DNA of 64,000 bases from Paenibacillus sp. NEAU-GSW1 (GCF_009737085.1 NZ_WOVL01000005.1:124001-188000); one strand, 5' to 3'; positions 8,215 through 16,230 are shown, numbered from the stretch's first letter. Made by a program: numbers and translations. Notes: generated from the letters alone by a model not told the origin.

Positions 8215-9927
8215 TTATATTTCCTCCGGCGCTTGAACGCCCAGCAGCTGCAGCCCTTCCTGCAAACGTTGACCAGCGGCTTTGGCGAGCTTTAACTTAG
8301 CCTGTCTGTCTTCTGCATTGTCGGTCATAATGCGTTCATGATGATAGAAGCGATTGAACGATTGAGCCAAATCGATCAAGTATCGAGTAAGCAGCGACGG
8401 CTCCAGCCGTTCTGCTGCTTGGCGCAGCGCTTCCGGATAGGCAATAAGCTTTTTGAATAGCTGCCAGCCATAGTCGCTCGAGACAGCGGTAAAGTCGGAA
8501 GGACTGGTCCCGTTGATCTCGCCGGCAGAATGATCTCCATACTGGCGGGCGGCTTTGCGCAGCAAGCTTTGGATCCTCGCATAACTGTACTGCACATAAG
8601 GGCCGGTCTCGCCTTCAAAATTGACCGTATCCGCAATGTTGAAATCGACCTCCAGTATGCGTGAATGCTTCAAATCGCCGAATACGACGGCTCCAATGCC
8701 GACGGCTTCGGCTACCTCCAGCTTTCGCTCCAGATTCGGATTTTTCTCGTTAATTTTCAGCAAGGCGTGGCGAACCGCTTCGTCCAGCACATCTTCCAGA
8801 AACACGACTTGCCCTTTGCGAGTGGACATTTTTTGCCCGTTTAAGCGCATAAGACCGAAGGGAACATGCTTGCATTGCTTGGCCCACGGTTTACCCATTC
8901 GATCAAGAACAAGAAAGAGCTGGCGGAAATGCAGCGATTGCTCCGAGCCGACCACGTACAGCAGCTGATCCCCCTTCATTACATCATGGCGGTAAAGGGC
9001 GGTTGCGAGATCGCGGGTCGCATAAATCGAAGCGCCGTCCGATTTTTTAATGATGCAAGGCGGCAGTTCCTCCTCGTCGAGCCGCACGACCATCGCCCCG
9101 TCGCTTTCCTCCAACAGCCCAAGCCGTTCAAGCTCATCAGCCGCCGCATCCATTTTATCGTTGTAAAAGCTCTCGCCCAGCACGTAATCGAAATGGACGC
9201 CGAGACGGTCGTACAGCTTTTGAAACTCCGTTTTGCTGTCGGAGATGAATTGGTTCCAATAAGCCAGTGCCTGCGAATCCCCGGCTTCCAGCCTTGCAAA
9301 CCATTCTCTTGCCTGAAGCTCCAGCTCCGGTCGCGACTTCGCTTCTTCATGGAATTTAACATATAGCGCCAGGTACGCTTTAATCGGATCGTCAGCCGCA
9401 ACAATCTCGTGGCCCCATTCCAAATGCGCGGCAATCATTTTGCCGAATTGAGTGCCCCAGTCGCCAAGGTGATTGACGCTCACTGTCTCGTAGCCCACTT
9501 TGCGTAAAATACGGTATAGCGCATGGCCAATCATCGTTGAGCGCAAATGTCCGATCCCGAACGGCTTTGCGATGTTCGGCGAAGACATGTCGATAATGAC
9601 CCGTTTGCCGCCGCCGACGGAAGGCGTGCCGCCGTTTCCGGAAAGCTGTTCGTCGAACCAGCGCTTCATGAGCCGCGGGCGATTCATTTTGAAATTCAAA
9701 TAGGGACCTTCCGCATGTACGCTCCACCAATCGCTTGCGGCCAGAGGGGCGAACTCGGCGGCGATTTGCTGCGGGCTTCGTTTAAGTTTTTTGGCGAGGA
9801 TGAAACAAGGAAAGGCGACGTCTCCGAACGCTTCGTTCGCCGGCGTTTCAAGCGCCAGCAGCAATTCCTCTTCGCTAAGCGGAAATACGGTTTGCAGTTT
9901 TTGAGCGACAAGCTTCATGAACGACAT
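8215..9927 (-). CDS. argS: Arginyl-tRNA synthetase
   Basis: 570-residue class I aminoacyl-tRNA synthetase charging tRNA-Arg. The HIGH-type motif is FGIGHLRST within SSPNIAKPFGIG, and the KMSKS-type motif is QKMSTRKGQ. The C-terminal anticodon-binding DALR region (YPEALRQAAERLEPSLLTRYLIDLAQSFNRFYHHERI) is complete. The start ATG at 9927 follows AAAGGAG with 8-nt spacing. A T-box leader lies upstream, so expression should respond to uncharged tRNA-Arg. The 3' end runs within 5 bp of the SDR remnant. Confidence 0.97.
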   Translation of the reverse strand: MSFMKLVAQKLQTVFPLSEEELLLALETPANEAFGDVAFPCFILAKKLKRSPQQIAAEFAPLAASDWWSVHAEGPYLNFKMNRPRLMKRWFDEQLSGNGGTPSVGGGKRVIIDMSSPNIAKPFGIGHLRSTMIGHALYRILRKVGYETVSVNHLGDWGTQFGKMIAAHLEWGHEIVAADDPIKAYLALYVKFHEEAKSRPELELQAREWFARLEAGDSQALAYWNQFISDSKTEFQKLYDRLGVHFDYVLGESFYNDKMDAAADELERLGLLEESDGAMVVRLDEEELPPCIIKKSDGASIYATRDLATALYRHDVMKGDQLLYVVGSEQSLHFRQLFLVLDRMGKPWAKQCKHVPFGLMRLNGQKMSTRKGQVVFLEDVLDEAVRHALLKINEKNPNLERKLEVAEAVGIGAVVFGDLKHSRILEVDFNIADTVNFEGETGPYVQYSYARIQSLLRKAARQYGDHSAGEINGTSPSDFTAVSSDYGWQLFKKLIAYPEALRQAAERLEPSLLTRYLIDLAQSFNRFYHHERIMTDNAEDRQAKLKLAKAAGQRLQEGLQLLGVQAPEEI

Positions 9928-9945
9928 GGAATCGACTCCTTTAAA

Positions 9946-10009
9946 AGTTTTGCTTCGAAAGCGTCTGCTTCGTTTTGCGAAGCAAAACTTGCTTCGAAAG
10001 CGTCCGCTT
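9946..10009 (-). repeat. Nested direct and inverted repeat in the argS 5' leader
   Basis: A 19-bp direct repeat with one mismatch occurs at 9952-9970 and 9991-10009 (GCTTCGAAAGCGTCTGCTT / ...TCCGCTT). Between and overlapping them is a 12-bp inverted repeat, AGTTTTGCTTCG (9946-9957) with CGAAGCAAAACT (9978-9989). It lies between the T-box terminator and the argS RBS, so it is transcribed only on read-through. Confidence 0.7.
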
Positions 10010-10030
10010 ATACAGCCGTTATTTGGCCGA

Positions 10031-10272
10031 AAAAACAGAAAAACCCCGTCTCGATAAAGAGACGGGGTTCATTCCCGCGGTACCACTCTAATTGCCCGAT
10101 TGAATGCCGGACAGCTCTCCGTTATAACGGTTCCGAACCGGGCAGACCTACCTGATGCTTCATCGGCCAGCCATCTCACGGGTCCGCTTCGCGCTTGATC
10201 GTCAATGCCGGCTCTCACCGTCCCGGCTCGCTTGAAATGACAGATCAGACTACTCTCCCGATCACTGATATT
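10031..10272 (-). promoter_or_regulatory. T-box riboswitch controlling argS
   Basis: On the minus strand the leader contains the near-invariant T-box core (complement of 10074-10089, GAGTGGTACCGCGG). It is followed by a terminator hairpin AACCCCGTCTC/GAGACGGGGTT (10059-10069 with 10042-10052) and a U-rich tail. Stem I upstream has a GGUGAGAGCC-like distal bulge. The internal loop that should hold the specifier reads AGCGCGAAGCGGA, offering CGC or CGG, both arginine codons. Uncharged tRNA-Arg would stabilise the antiterminator and let argS be read. Confidence 0.93.
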
Positions 10273-10280
10273 ATGGAGCT

Positions 10281-10309
10281 ATAATAAATAATGCAGCGGT
10301 GAATGTCAA
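10281..10309 (-). promoter_or_regulatory. Sigma-A promoter of the argS T-box transcript
   Basis: On the minus strand TTGACA (complement of 10304-10309) is followed after 17 bp by TATTAT (complement of 10281-10286), just upstream of Stem I. Confidence 0.8.
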
Positions 10310-10344
10310 TCTCTTGAAGTTTTAACATCGAAATGCGCGAGGTT

Positions 10345-10377
10345 AAAAAGGCAAAAGACCCGCCGCAGCGGGTCTTT
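10345..10377 (-). terminator. Terminator of yjcZ-like gene
   Basis: AAAGACCCG (10354-10362) pairs with CGGGTCTTT (10369-10377). Read on the minus strand the stem is followed by TTTTGCCTTTTT. It separates the sporulation gene from the argS promoter. Confidence 0.8.
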
Positions 10378-10447
10378 ATAGGAAGTTCAGAGGTTCAAGA
10401 GGAATGCTGCATATTGTGCAGGACGGTTACGGCGTCTGATGGATGAA

Positions 10448-10573
10448 TTAGTAGCCTTTGCCGCCCCAAGGACCAACGAAGCCCATGCAGCTGCAAGCGA
10501 CAATAACTAAGAGAATGAAGAGTACCAAGATTGTTCCTGTGTTAGTAAAAGCGCCACCTACGTATCCGGACAT
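10448..10573 (-). CDS. YjcZ-family sporulation miniprotein
   Basis: A 41-residue protein whose translation begins MSGYVGGAFTNTGTILVLF, continues ILLVIVACSCMGFVG and ends PWGGKGY. This is the hallmark layout of the YjcZ/TIGR01732 family: a short N-terminus, one hydrophobic helix, a small Cys-containing turn and a Gly-Tyr tail. Members are spore- or sporulation-associated in Bacillales; molecular function is unknown. GAGGAGG lies upstream of the ATG. It is monocistronic, with its own terminator. Confidence 0.88.
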   Translation of the reverse strand: MSGYVGGAFTNTGTILVLFILLVIVACSCMGFVGPWGGKGY

Positions 10574-10608
10574 TATGCAATGCACCTCCTCACGTATTGA
10601 GTACTCTA

Positions 10609-10617
10609 TAAGTTATG
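10609..10617 (-). promoter_or_regulatory. Possible mother-cell sigma (E/K) -10 element
   Basis: On the minus strand CATAACTTA matches the CATA-NNN-TA -10 of SigK-type promoters, 36 bp before the yjcZ-like start. No convincing -35 is seen, so this is tentative but fits a sporulation gene. Confidence 0.3.
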
Positions 10618-10701
10618 CCTTAGCGGTGCATGATGATTGGGTGTTTGCCAGGGAGACAACTAATAACCGTCATTTGCCCAGTAAGCGATGCGAAAAGCGA
10701 G

Positions 10702-10749
10702 CAAGGGGCGTCCGTCAGTCAAAGGAGATGACTGGCAGGACGCCCCTTG
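10702..10749 (-). terminator. Hairpin downstream of the DUF4178 gene
   Basis: CAAGGGGCGTCC...TCAGTC (10702-10720) pairs with GACTGG...GGACGCCCCTTG (10730-10749). The stem is strong but only a weak T-rich tail follows on the minus strand. It sits 13 bp after the stop of the DUF4178 gene. Confidence 0.6.
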
Positions 10750-10761
10750 TGTTTGTCAGGC

Positions 10762-11268
10762 CTACACGCCTCTCAGCACGCGAACATCAGCCGGCAGCAC
10801 AGCTTCGCCCGCGTACAGCATAAAGCGGCCGTTCTGCCATTCGATGCGAAGCAGCAACATGTCGTCGGACTGATATTGCCATACCGATTGCTCGCCGGTT
10901 TGCATGAACGGCGTTTTACCGCTCGAAACAATCATCCCCGCGAATTGTTCCTCCAAATAGTAGGCGCGGCCGTCCAATTCAAGCGTAGCCGGAACTTCGT
11001 CAATGGAGTCGAGCCTGCCGTCGATCGGCTCGTAAAGCGCGTATACGGTGCGCTCGCGCTCTTCGATATTGAGGTAGCGAATATCGGTCCCGTCCTGGAG
11101 CGTAAGCACAACCGCATTGCGGCTGCGATTGTGCGTCCGGCCTGTTACCTGGTACGTTACGAGTGAAACTTCGCAAACATCGCCGGGGCCCAGGGTCAAA
11201 ACGCTTTTCTCCGCTTGAACGGGGGCTGGTTTGGACATTATATTTTTAATTCGTTTGAAAATGCTCAT
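10762..11268 (-). CDS. DUF4178 domain-containing protein
   Basis: 168-residue cytosolic protein with a short basic N-terminus (MSIFKRIKNIMSKP) that copies the start of the neighbouring PspA (MSIFKRLRDL). A DUF4178 beta-rich domain follows (GDVCEVSLVTYQVTGRT ... YLNIEERERTVYALYEPIDGRL ... LELDGRAYYLEEQFAG). It lies 29 bp downstream of pspA on the same strand, so it is probably the second gene of the envelope-stress operon. DUF4178 genes commonly sit near pspA; the molecular role is not established. Confidence 0.87.
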   Translation of the reverse strand: MSIFKRIKNIMSKPAPVQAEKSVLTLGPGDVCEVSLVTYQVTGRTHNRSRNAVVLTLQDGTDIRYLNIEERERTVYALYEPIDGRLDSIDEVPATLELDGRAYYLEEQFAGMIVSSGKTPFMQTGEQSVWQYQSDDMLLLRIEWQNGRFMLYAGEAVLPADVRVLRGV

Positions 11269-11297
11269 GGCACGACTCCTCCGTCAAACGTTGCCCG

Positions 11298-11972
11298 TTA
11301 ATCAGCCTTCTCGTATTGCTTCATCAAAGCGGCAAGCTCTTCTTCGACCGCTTTGTCTTTGCCGATCGCGGCGAATTCATCGTCGAGCGATTTGCCTTTC
11401 GACTGGGCAAGCTCGTTGCTGGCTTCGGCGCGCGCTTCCATCTCCAGCATCTTTTCTTCCATGCGCTTGAGCCCCGCGCTTGCCGAATCGGTTCCGAAGC
11501 CGGCAATCGACTTATTGATTTTCTCTTGCGCTTTCGCGGCGTTGTAGCGCGCGGCGATCGTCTCGCGTTTATTTTTCATCTCCGTCAGCTGCTCGCGCAT
11601 TTCGTCAAGCTTGGCGCGGAGCGTATCGGCCATGGCTTTGTTGTTGTCGTAGCTCGTTTTGTACTCGGCAGCTTTCGCTTCCGCCGATTTTTTCTCCTCC
11701 AGCGCGCGGCGGGCAAGGTCGATGTTTTGTGCCTGCGCGGCGATATGCGCTTGCTCCGTACGCTTCTCTGCGAGCTGAGCTTGCTCTTCATACAGCTGCT
11801 TGAATTTTTTCTCCAGCGCGATTTGAGCGGCCACCGCTTTCTCGGCGTCTTCCAAATCCTCGGTCATATCGCGGATGTATTGGTCGGTCAATTTAATCGG
11901 ATCTTCAGCTTTCTCGATCAGGGCATATACGTTGGAGAGAGTCAGGTCACGAAGTCTTTTGAAAATAGACAT
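11298..11972 (-). CDS. pspA: PspA/IM30 family phage-shock protein
   Basis: 224-residue PspA/Vipp1-family protein, an ESCRT-III-like coiled coil that polymerises on stressed membranes and limits proton leakage. The N-terminal amphipathic helix MSIFKRLRDLTLSNVYALIEKAEDP and a long alanine/glutamate-rich coiled coil (about residues 25-190) are clear, and the length is normal. The RBS is AGGAGG. A SigW-like promoter sits about 65 bp upstream, matching the known SigW control of pspA in B. subtilis. It forms an operon with the DUF4178 gene. Confidence 0.95.
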   Translation of the reverse strand: MSIFKRLRDLTLSNVYALIEKAEDPIKLTDQYIRDMTEDLEDAEKAVAAQIALEKKFKQLYEEQAQLAEKRTEQAHIAAQAQNIDLARRALEEKKSAEAKAAEYKTSYDNNKAMADTLRAKLDEMREQLTEMKNKRETIAARYNAAKAQEKINKSIAGFGTDSASAGLKRMEEKMLEMEARAEASNELAQSKGKSLDDEFAAIGKDKAVEEELAALMKQYEKAD

Positions 11973-12036
11973 TGTACAGTCCTCCTACATTTCATTTAAT
12001 GGTGTTTTCGATTTGTCGGTACCGAATAGCTCTTCT

Positions 12037-12063
12037 TACGATTATAAAACCGAAAGGGTTTCA
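12037..12063 (-). promoter_or_regulatory. SigW-type ECF promoter of the pspA operon
   Basis: On the minus strand TGAAAC (complement of 12058-12063) and CGTA (complement of 12037-12040) are separated by 17 bp. They match the SigW consensus TGAAAC-N16/17-CGTA. The position, about 65 bp before pspA, agrees with cell-envelope-stress control. Confidence 0.75.
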
Positions 12064-12180
12064 ATTGAACGTCATGAAGCCAAAAATATTTAAAATGCGC
12101 TGTGCCGGCTGATGCTGAAAAGGTGAAATATGCGTAGAGCTCAGCGGTGAAAGGATGGCATTTGCAATTTATTAATAGCA

Positions 12181-12277
12181 GTATCCACAGACTTATACCC
12201 ATTATCAACATAAAAAACAGCGTTCTTTCTTGATTATCCTGAAGTTATCCACAATTATCTGAAAATTTTTATCCACA
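12181..12277 (+). other. DnaA-box cluster
   Basis: Four DnaA-box-like 9-mers occur in the same orientation within 97 bp: GTATCCACA (12181-12189), TTATCAACA (12202-12210), TTATCCACA (12245-12253) and TTATCCACA (12269-12277). Two are perfect and two differ by one base. The surrounding spacer, about 390 bp between pspA and the MerR gene, is AT-rich and holds no gene. Confidence 0.65.
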
Positions 12278-12315
12278 TGTGCGAAAACAGATTTGATCAG
12301 GTTGAAATATGCATG

Positions 12316-12346
12316 TTGACTCTGACGCTGCGTTATCGTTTAGGAT
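12316..12346 (+). promoter_or_regulatory. MerR-type promoter with 19-bp spacer
   Basis: TTGACT (12316-12321) and TAGGAT (12341-12346) are 19 bp apart, the over-long spacing MerR-family activators correct by twisting DNA. The spacer holds a near-dyad, TGACGC-T-GCGTTA. It lies just before the MerR/TipAS gene, suggesting autoregulation. Confidence 0.6.
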
Positions 12347-12361
12347 GTAGGAAGGGAGAGG

Positions 12362-13138
12362 ATGATGGCGATGATCAAGGTGAATGAGGCGGCAAAAATT
12401 GCGGGAGTGAGCGTGCGTACGCTGCACTATTACGACAAAATTGGGCTGCTGAAGCCGTCTCAGATCGGCGAGAACGGGTACCGGTTCTACGGCGAGGCGG
12501 ATTTCGCCCGGCTGCAGCAAATTCTTTTTTTCAAGGAGCTCGATTTCTCTTTGGAGGACATAAAAGCGATTCTCGATAATCCCGGTTTCGACCGGCGAAG
12601 CGCGCTCGAGTCGCATATGGAGCTGCTTGTTGAGAAGAAGCGCCGGATCGAACGCATTATCGCTTCCGTTGAACAAACGATACAGTCCATTAGAGGAGGA
12701 ACGACCATGTCTAAACAAGAAATGTTCGAACCGTTCGATATGAAGAAGATCGAGGAGCATCAGAAAAAATACGAGCAGGAAGTGAAAGAAAAGTACGGCG
12801 GCACGAAAGCTTACGAGGAATCGCAGCGCAGAACGTCGGGCTATACGAAAGAGGACTGGCAGCGAATTTCGGAACAGGTAGGGGCGATTTACCGCCGCAT
12901 TGCTGCCGCTATGCCCAAAGGTCCGGCGGATGAGGAAGCGCAGGAGGCGATCGGCCAATGGCATAAGCATATTACGGATAGTTATTACGAATGCACGACG
13001 GAAATTTTTCGCGGTCTAGGCGATATGTATGTTGCGGATTCGCGCTTTACGGCCAACATTGATAAATACGGCGAAGGGCTCGCTGCCTTTATGCGCGATG
13101 CGATGCATATTTACTGCGACCGGTTGGAGCGGGCGTAG
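12362..13138 (+). CDS. MerR-family regulator with TipAS antibiotic-recognition domain
   Basis: 258-residue Mta/TipAL-like regulator. Residues about 5-75 are a MerR winged helix (VNEAAKIAGVSVRTLHYYDKIGLLKPS), followed by a dimerisation coiled coil. The C-terminal TipAS domain has EKYGGTKAYEESQRRTSGYTKEDW, the usual signature, and ends IYCDRL. Such proteins bind hydrophobic or thiopeptide drugs and activate their own promoter and efflux genes. A DMT-family transporter gene follows about 100 bp downstream. ATG 12362 or 12371 are both possible; GGGAGAGG precedes. Confidence 0.92.
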   Translation: MMAMIKVNEAAKIAGVSVRTLHYYDKIGLLKPSQIGENGYRFYGEADFARLQQILFFKELDFSLEDIKAILDNPGFDRRSALESHMELLVEKKRRIERIIASVEQTIQSIRGGTTMSKQEMFEPFDMKKIEEHQKKYEQEVKEKYGGTKAYEESQRRTSGYTKEDWQRISEQVGAIYRRIAAAMPKGPADEEAQEAIGQWHKHITDSYYECTTEIFRGLGDMYVADSRFTANIDKYGEGLAAFMRDAMHIYCDRLERA

Positions 13139-13235
13139 GCATTGAGGATTTACAAGCGAATCGCATGCTGTCATGATAGATGGGTAGATGGCATCTGTGT
13201 CACTCAACATCGTTATTGACAGGAGAGAAAGCTTC

Positions 13236-14198
13236 ATGGCTTGGCTTGTGTTTGCAATTCTTGCCGCGTGCGGATTTGGCCTGCGGGGCATATTATACCA
13301 CTGGACCAGCCAGCAGCCGTTAAGCCGCAACGCGCTGCTGTGCGGAACGTTTTTCTCGGGTGCGGTTATCAGTCTGATCTGCGCCATATTGACCGGACAG
13401 CAATGGAGCGTATCGGCGTTGATCGGCTTGCAAATGGGACTGTTCTCGTTCGGCGCCAATGCGAGTATGTTCAAAGGATTTGCGGTCGGCAAAGCGTCGC
13501 TGGTTGCGATATTGACCGCGCTCCCTTCCGTCGTCGTCGTTATTGTCGCTTACGCGCTATGGGGGGAGAAGCTGAATGCGATGCAGCTGGCTGCTTTTGC
13601 CGTCATTATTGCGGGCATTCTGCTCGTCCGTTACTCCAATGATTTGTCATGGGGCAATTTGCAGGGCGCCCAATGGGGATTGCTTGCGATGATTTTATTC
13701 GCCGGCAACGATTTGTCGGGCAAATGGTCGACGATGATGGAAGCGGCGATGTTCCCGACGCTCGTCTGCATGTTCGCGATGGGCAGCGCTTGCTTTGGCT
13801 TATGGTGGTTAAAAGATGCGCGTTTCGCGCGAAGCGTTGCAACAGCCGTTTCACAGGGCAACGCGCTTGGGGCGCGAGTGAAGGTGGTGAGCATTGCCTC
13901 CGTCTCCTCGCTGGCTGAACGCGATGAGATGGCAACAGCGAAGGGACGCTGGAGCGGCAAGCGGACGTTTGCTGTAGGCATGGCGGTAGGCATCACGAAT
14001 GCGGTCGGCATGATGTTCATCATTACCGCATTTGATCTCGGCAAAGCGGGTCTCGTATCGGCCGTTGCCGCGCTAAATGTGTTAATCGTCCTGTTGTATA
14101 CGCGATTCATCGTGAAAGAGCGGTTCAGCCGGCTCGAGACGATCGGCATCGCGACAGCATTTGCAGGCATTTTGCTGATGCGGCTGTTTGGCGGGTAA
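13236..14198 (+). CDS. DMT-superfamily (EamA-like) membrane transporter
   Basis: 320-residue protein with about ten hydrophobic segments in two repeats, as in EamA/DMT permeases (AWLVFAILAACGFGLRG first; ETIGIATAFAGILLM last). A polar loop of roughly 55 residues splits the two halves (around DARFARSVATAV...GRWSGKRT), longer than usual. The ATG at 13236 is supported by AGGAGAG with 8-nt spacing. Substrate unknown; it lies after the drug-responsive MerR gene, but no shared transcript is demonstrated. A terminator follows. Confidence 0.87.
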   Translation: MAWLVFAILAACGFGLRGILYHWTSQQPLSRNALLCGTFFSGAVISLICAILTGQQWSVSALIGLQMGLFSFGANASMFKGFAVGKASLVAILTALPSVVVVIVAYALWGEKLNAMQLAAFAVIIAGILLVRYSNDLSWGNLQGAQWGLLAMILFAGNDLSGKWSTMMEAAMFPTLVCMFAMGSACFGLWWLKDARFARSVATAVSQGNALGARVKVVSIASVSSLAERDEMATAKGRWSGKRTFAVGMAVGITNAVGMMFIITAFDLGKAGLVSAVAALNVLIVLLYTRFIVKERFSRLETIGIATAFAGILLMRLFGG

Positions 14199-14213
14199 GA
14201 AAGAGTCGCGGGA

Positions 14214-14257
14214 ACTGCCCAAGCGGGGTTATTAACCTTGCTTGGGCAGTTTTTTTG
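14214..14257 (+). terminator. Terminator after the DMT transporter
   Basis: AACTGCCCAAGC (14214-14225) pairs with GCTTGGGCAGTT (14241-14252) and runs into a T tract. Confidence 0.9.
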
Positions 14258-14359
14258 TGTGTTCGGTGGAATAGAGCAGGATTGTCTGACGTTTTAGGCC
14301 CGTATGAGCCTTAAATTGCCCCAGCAGCAGAGTGCGAATGAGATTAGTCTCATATGAGC

Positions 14360-15247
14360 CTAAAATTGCAGGTGAGCGATGCTTTTCTTGTACGCGGAAG
14401 GCGTGTCGCCGGTAAACTTCTTGAACATGCGGTGAAAGTGGGGCAAGCTTTCGAATCCGCATCGTTCGGCGATGACCGCAATGTTGTCGTCGCTCGCCGC
14501 AAGGCGTTCCTTCGCGAGCACGATGCGCTTGGCTGTAACGTATTCGGTCAGGTTCATGCCGGTCAGCTGCTTGAATACGCGGGAGAAATGGGCAGGCGTT
14601 ACTGAGGCCATGCCGGCAAGCGCGGCAAGCGTCAGCGGCGCTTCGGGATGTTCGTTGATATGGAGCAAAATGTCGCGCATCCATTGCGGTCCGATCAGCG
14701 GCAGCTCGGACGATTCGCTTGAGGCTCGCGATGCGTTCGGAATAATGCTGCGGTTCAGCAGCAGTAAAATATGCTCGAGATAAAGAAGCACCGCCTGGCG
14801 ATAGCCCGGCTGCTTCTCCTCGCGCTCGCGCTGCAAATCGTCGATCAGCCGTTCCAGGCGCACTTGCTCCTGGTTGGTTGGCTCCAGCTTGTAACTTTTA
14901 TTTTTTTTGGCATGCTCAAAGCAGCGCAAATAGGAGAACGAATCGCCGAGCGAGGCGGCCTGCACAAAGATGGCGCTGAAAAAAATAGCGGTAGAGGTAA
15001 CGGGATCGACCTTGTCGGGCAGAGAGCGGTGAATCGTGTTGCCCGGAATGATGAACAGGTCGCCGCGTTTCATATCGTAAAACGTCTGATCGATGAAAAA
15101 GGTGCCTTTTCCATCGTAAATATAGACCAGCTCATGCCAATCATGCAGATGGTCGGGCAGCTCCGTCTGCCAATGCTTACGGTCGCGGTAGTTGCAGTCG
15201 AACGGAAAGGGTGAGCTGAAAATAAACGGTTTGCGCATAGCTTGCAT
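14360..15247 (-). CDS. AraC-family regulator, likely of the L-galactose operon
   Basis: 295-residue regulator with an N-terminal cupin ligand domain (HDWHELVYIYDGKGTFFID; MKRGDLFIIPGNTIH) and a C-terminal double helix-turn-helix of about 100 residues (LTLAALAGMASVTPAHFSRVFKQLTGMNLTEY ... IAERCGFESLPHFHRMFKKFTGDTPSAY). It is divergent from the five-gene sugar-acid operon with a 150-bp shared control region, which makes it the probable sugar-responsive activator. The inducer is not known from sequence. Confidence 0.93.
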   Translation of the reverse strand: MQAMRKPFIFSSPFPFDCNYRDRKHWQTELPDHLHDWHELVYIYDGKGTFFIDQTFYDMKRGDLFIIPGNTIHRSLPDKVDPVTSTAIFFSAIFVQAASLGDSFSYLRCFEHAKKNKSYKLEPTNQEQVRLERLIDDLQREREEKQPGYRQAVLLYLEHILLLLNRSIIPNASRASSESSELPLIGPQWMRDILLHINEHPEAPLTLAALAGMASVTPAHFSRVFKQLTGMNLTEYVTAKRIVLAKERLAASDDNIAVIAERCGFESLPHFHRMFKKFTGDTPSAYKKSIAHLQF

Positions 15248-15311
15248 CGGCGAGTGCTCCTTTTATGCGAAAATGATTATTTTTAATGCAGAAAATATCA
15301 ATATAGAGTAT

Positions 15312-15360
15312 AAAAATGCGGGTTTACGCAATTTTTAAATTCATTATTGGTTTCTATAAT
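15312..15360 (+). promoter_or_regulatory. Control region of the L-galactose operon
   Basis: TATAAT lies at 15355-15360, 40 bp before the first gene, without a good -35, as expected for an activator-dependent promoter. An imperfect inverted repeat AAAAATGCG / CGCAATTTTT (15312-15336) upstream is a candidate AraC-protein site. Confidence 0.45.
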
Positions 15361-15399
15361 AGGAGATATAAACGAGATTGTACAGGGGGCAGGTTGAAC

Positions 15400-16230
15400 A
15401 TGAGGATCGATTCGCATCAGCATTATTGGTCGATTGCGCGCGGGGACTACGGCTGGATTACACCGGAAATTCCGGTGCTGTACCGCGATTATTTGCCGGT
15501 CGATTTGGCGCCCAGCTTAGCCAAGCACGGCATCGACAAGACGGTAGCGGTGCAGGCGGCGCCGACGCTTGCGGAGACGGATTATTTGTTGGCGCTAAGC
15601 GATAAGGATGATTCGATTGCGGCGGTTGTCGGGTGGCTGGATTTGGATGATCCCGATTATTGGCAGCATTTCGAGCGGATGCGAAAGCATCCGAAGCTGG
15701 CCGGCTTCCGCATGATGATTCAGGAGTTGCCGGACCCAAATGCGGTACTCGAGCCGCATTTTGTGAAAGCGCTGCAACGATTTGAAGAGGAAAATATTCC
15801 GGTCGATCTGCTCGTCGTTTCGCATCAGCTGGACACCGTCATTAAACTGCTGGAGCTGGTGCCGAACCTGCGGGGCGTTATCGACCACATTGCAAAGCCT
15901 CGAATAGCGGAAGGCGTGCTGGACCCATGGCGCGATCAGATGGCGGAAATTGCGAAGCATAAAAGTATTTATTGCAAGCTGTCGGGTATGGTGACTGAAG
16001 CGGATCATCAGCATTGGCAGCCGGAAGATTTCAGCCGTTATATCCGGTTCGTGCTGGAGCATTTTGGCCCGGAGAGAGTGATGTTCGGCAGCGATTGGCC
16101 AGTATGCCTGCTGGCGGCAAGCTACGATGAAGTGATCGGTGTGTTGGAGGATTCGATCCCGTTTGACTGGAGCGGGGCGGATCGGGATCGCTTGTACGGA
16201 CTAAACGCAAAGGAATTCTACAAGCTATGA
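15400..16230 (+). CDS. Amidohydrolase-family sugar lactonase (L-fucono/L-galactonolactonase type)
   Basis: 276-residue COG3618-type TIM-barrel hydrolase. It opens MRIDSHQHYW with the metal-binding HxH, has GFRMMIQ, the ligand His in GVIDHIAKP, and the Asp in MFGSDWPVC. The family opens sugar-acid lactones such as L-fuconolactone and L-galactonolactone. In this operon it would hydrolyse the product of the L-galactose dehydrogenase. The ATG at 15400 follows a G-rich RBS. The stop codon overlaps the next start (ATGA), so the genes are translationally coupled. Confidence 0.88.
   Translation: MRIDSHQHYWSIARGDYGWITPEIPVLYRDYLPVDLAPSLAKHGIDKTVAVQAAPTLAETDYLLALSDKDDSIAAVVGWLDLDDPDYWQHFERMRKHPKLAGFRMMIQELPDPNAVLEPHFVKALQRFEEENIPVDLLVVSHQLDTVIKLLELVPNLRGVIDHIAKPRIAEGVLDPWRDQMAEIAKHKSIYCKLSGMVTEADHQHWQPEDFSRYIRFVLEHFGPERVMFGSDWPVCLLAASYDEVIGVLEDSIPFDWSGADRDRLYGLNAKEFYKL

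Noticed and set aside
14290..14375. Pair of TATGAGCC(T)TAAA-like repeats after the AraC gene
   Set aside because: There are two short imperfect copies only, partly inside the coding end; too little to call an element.
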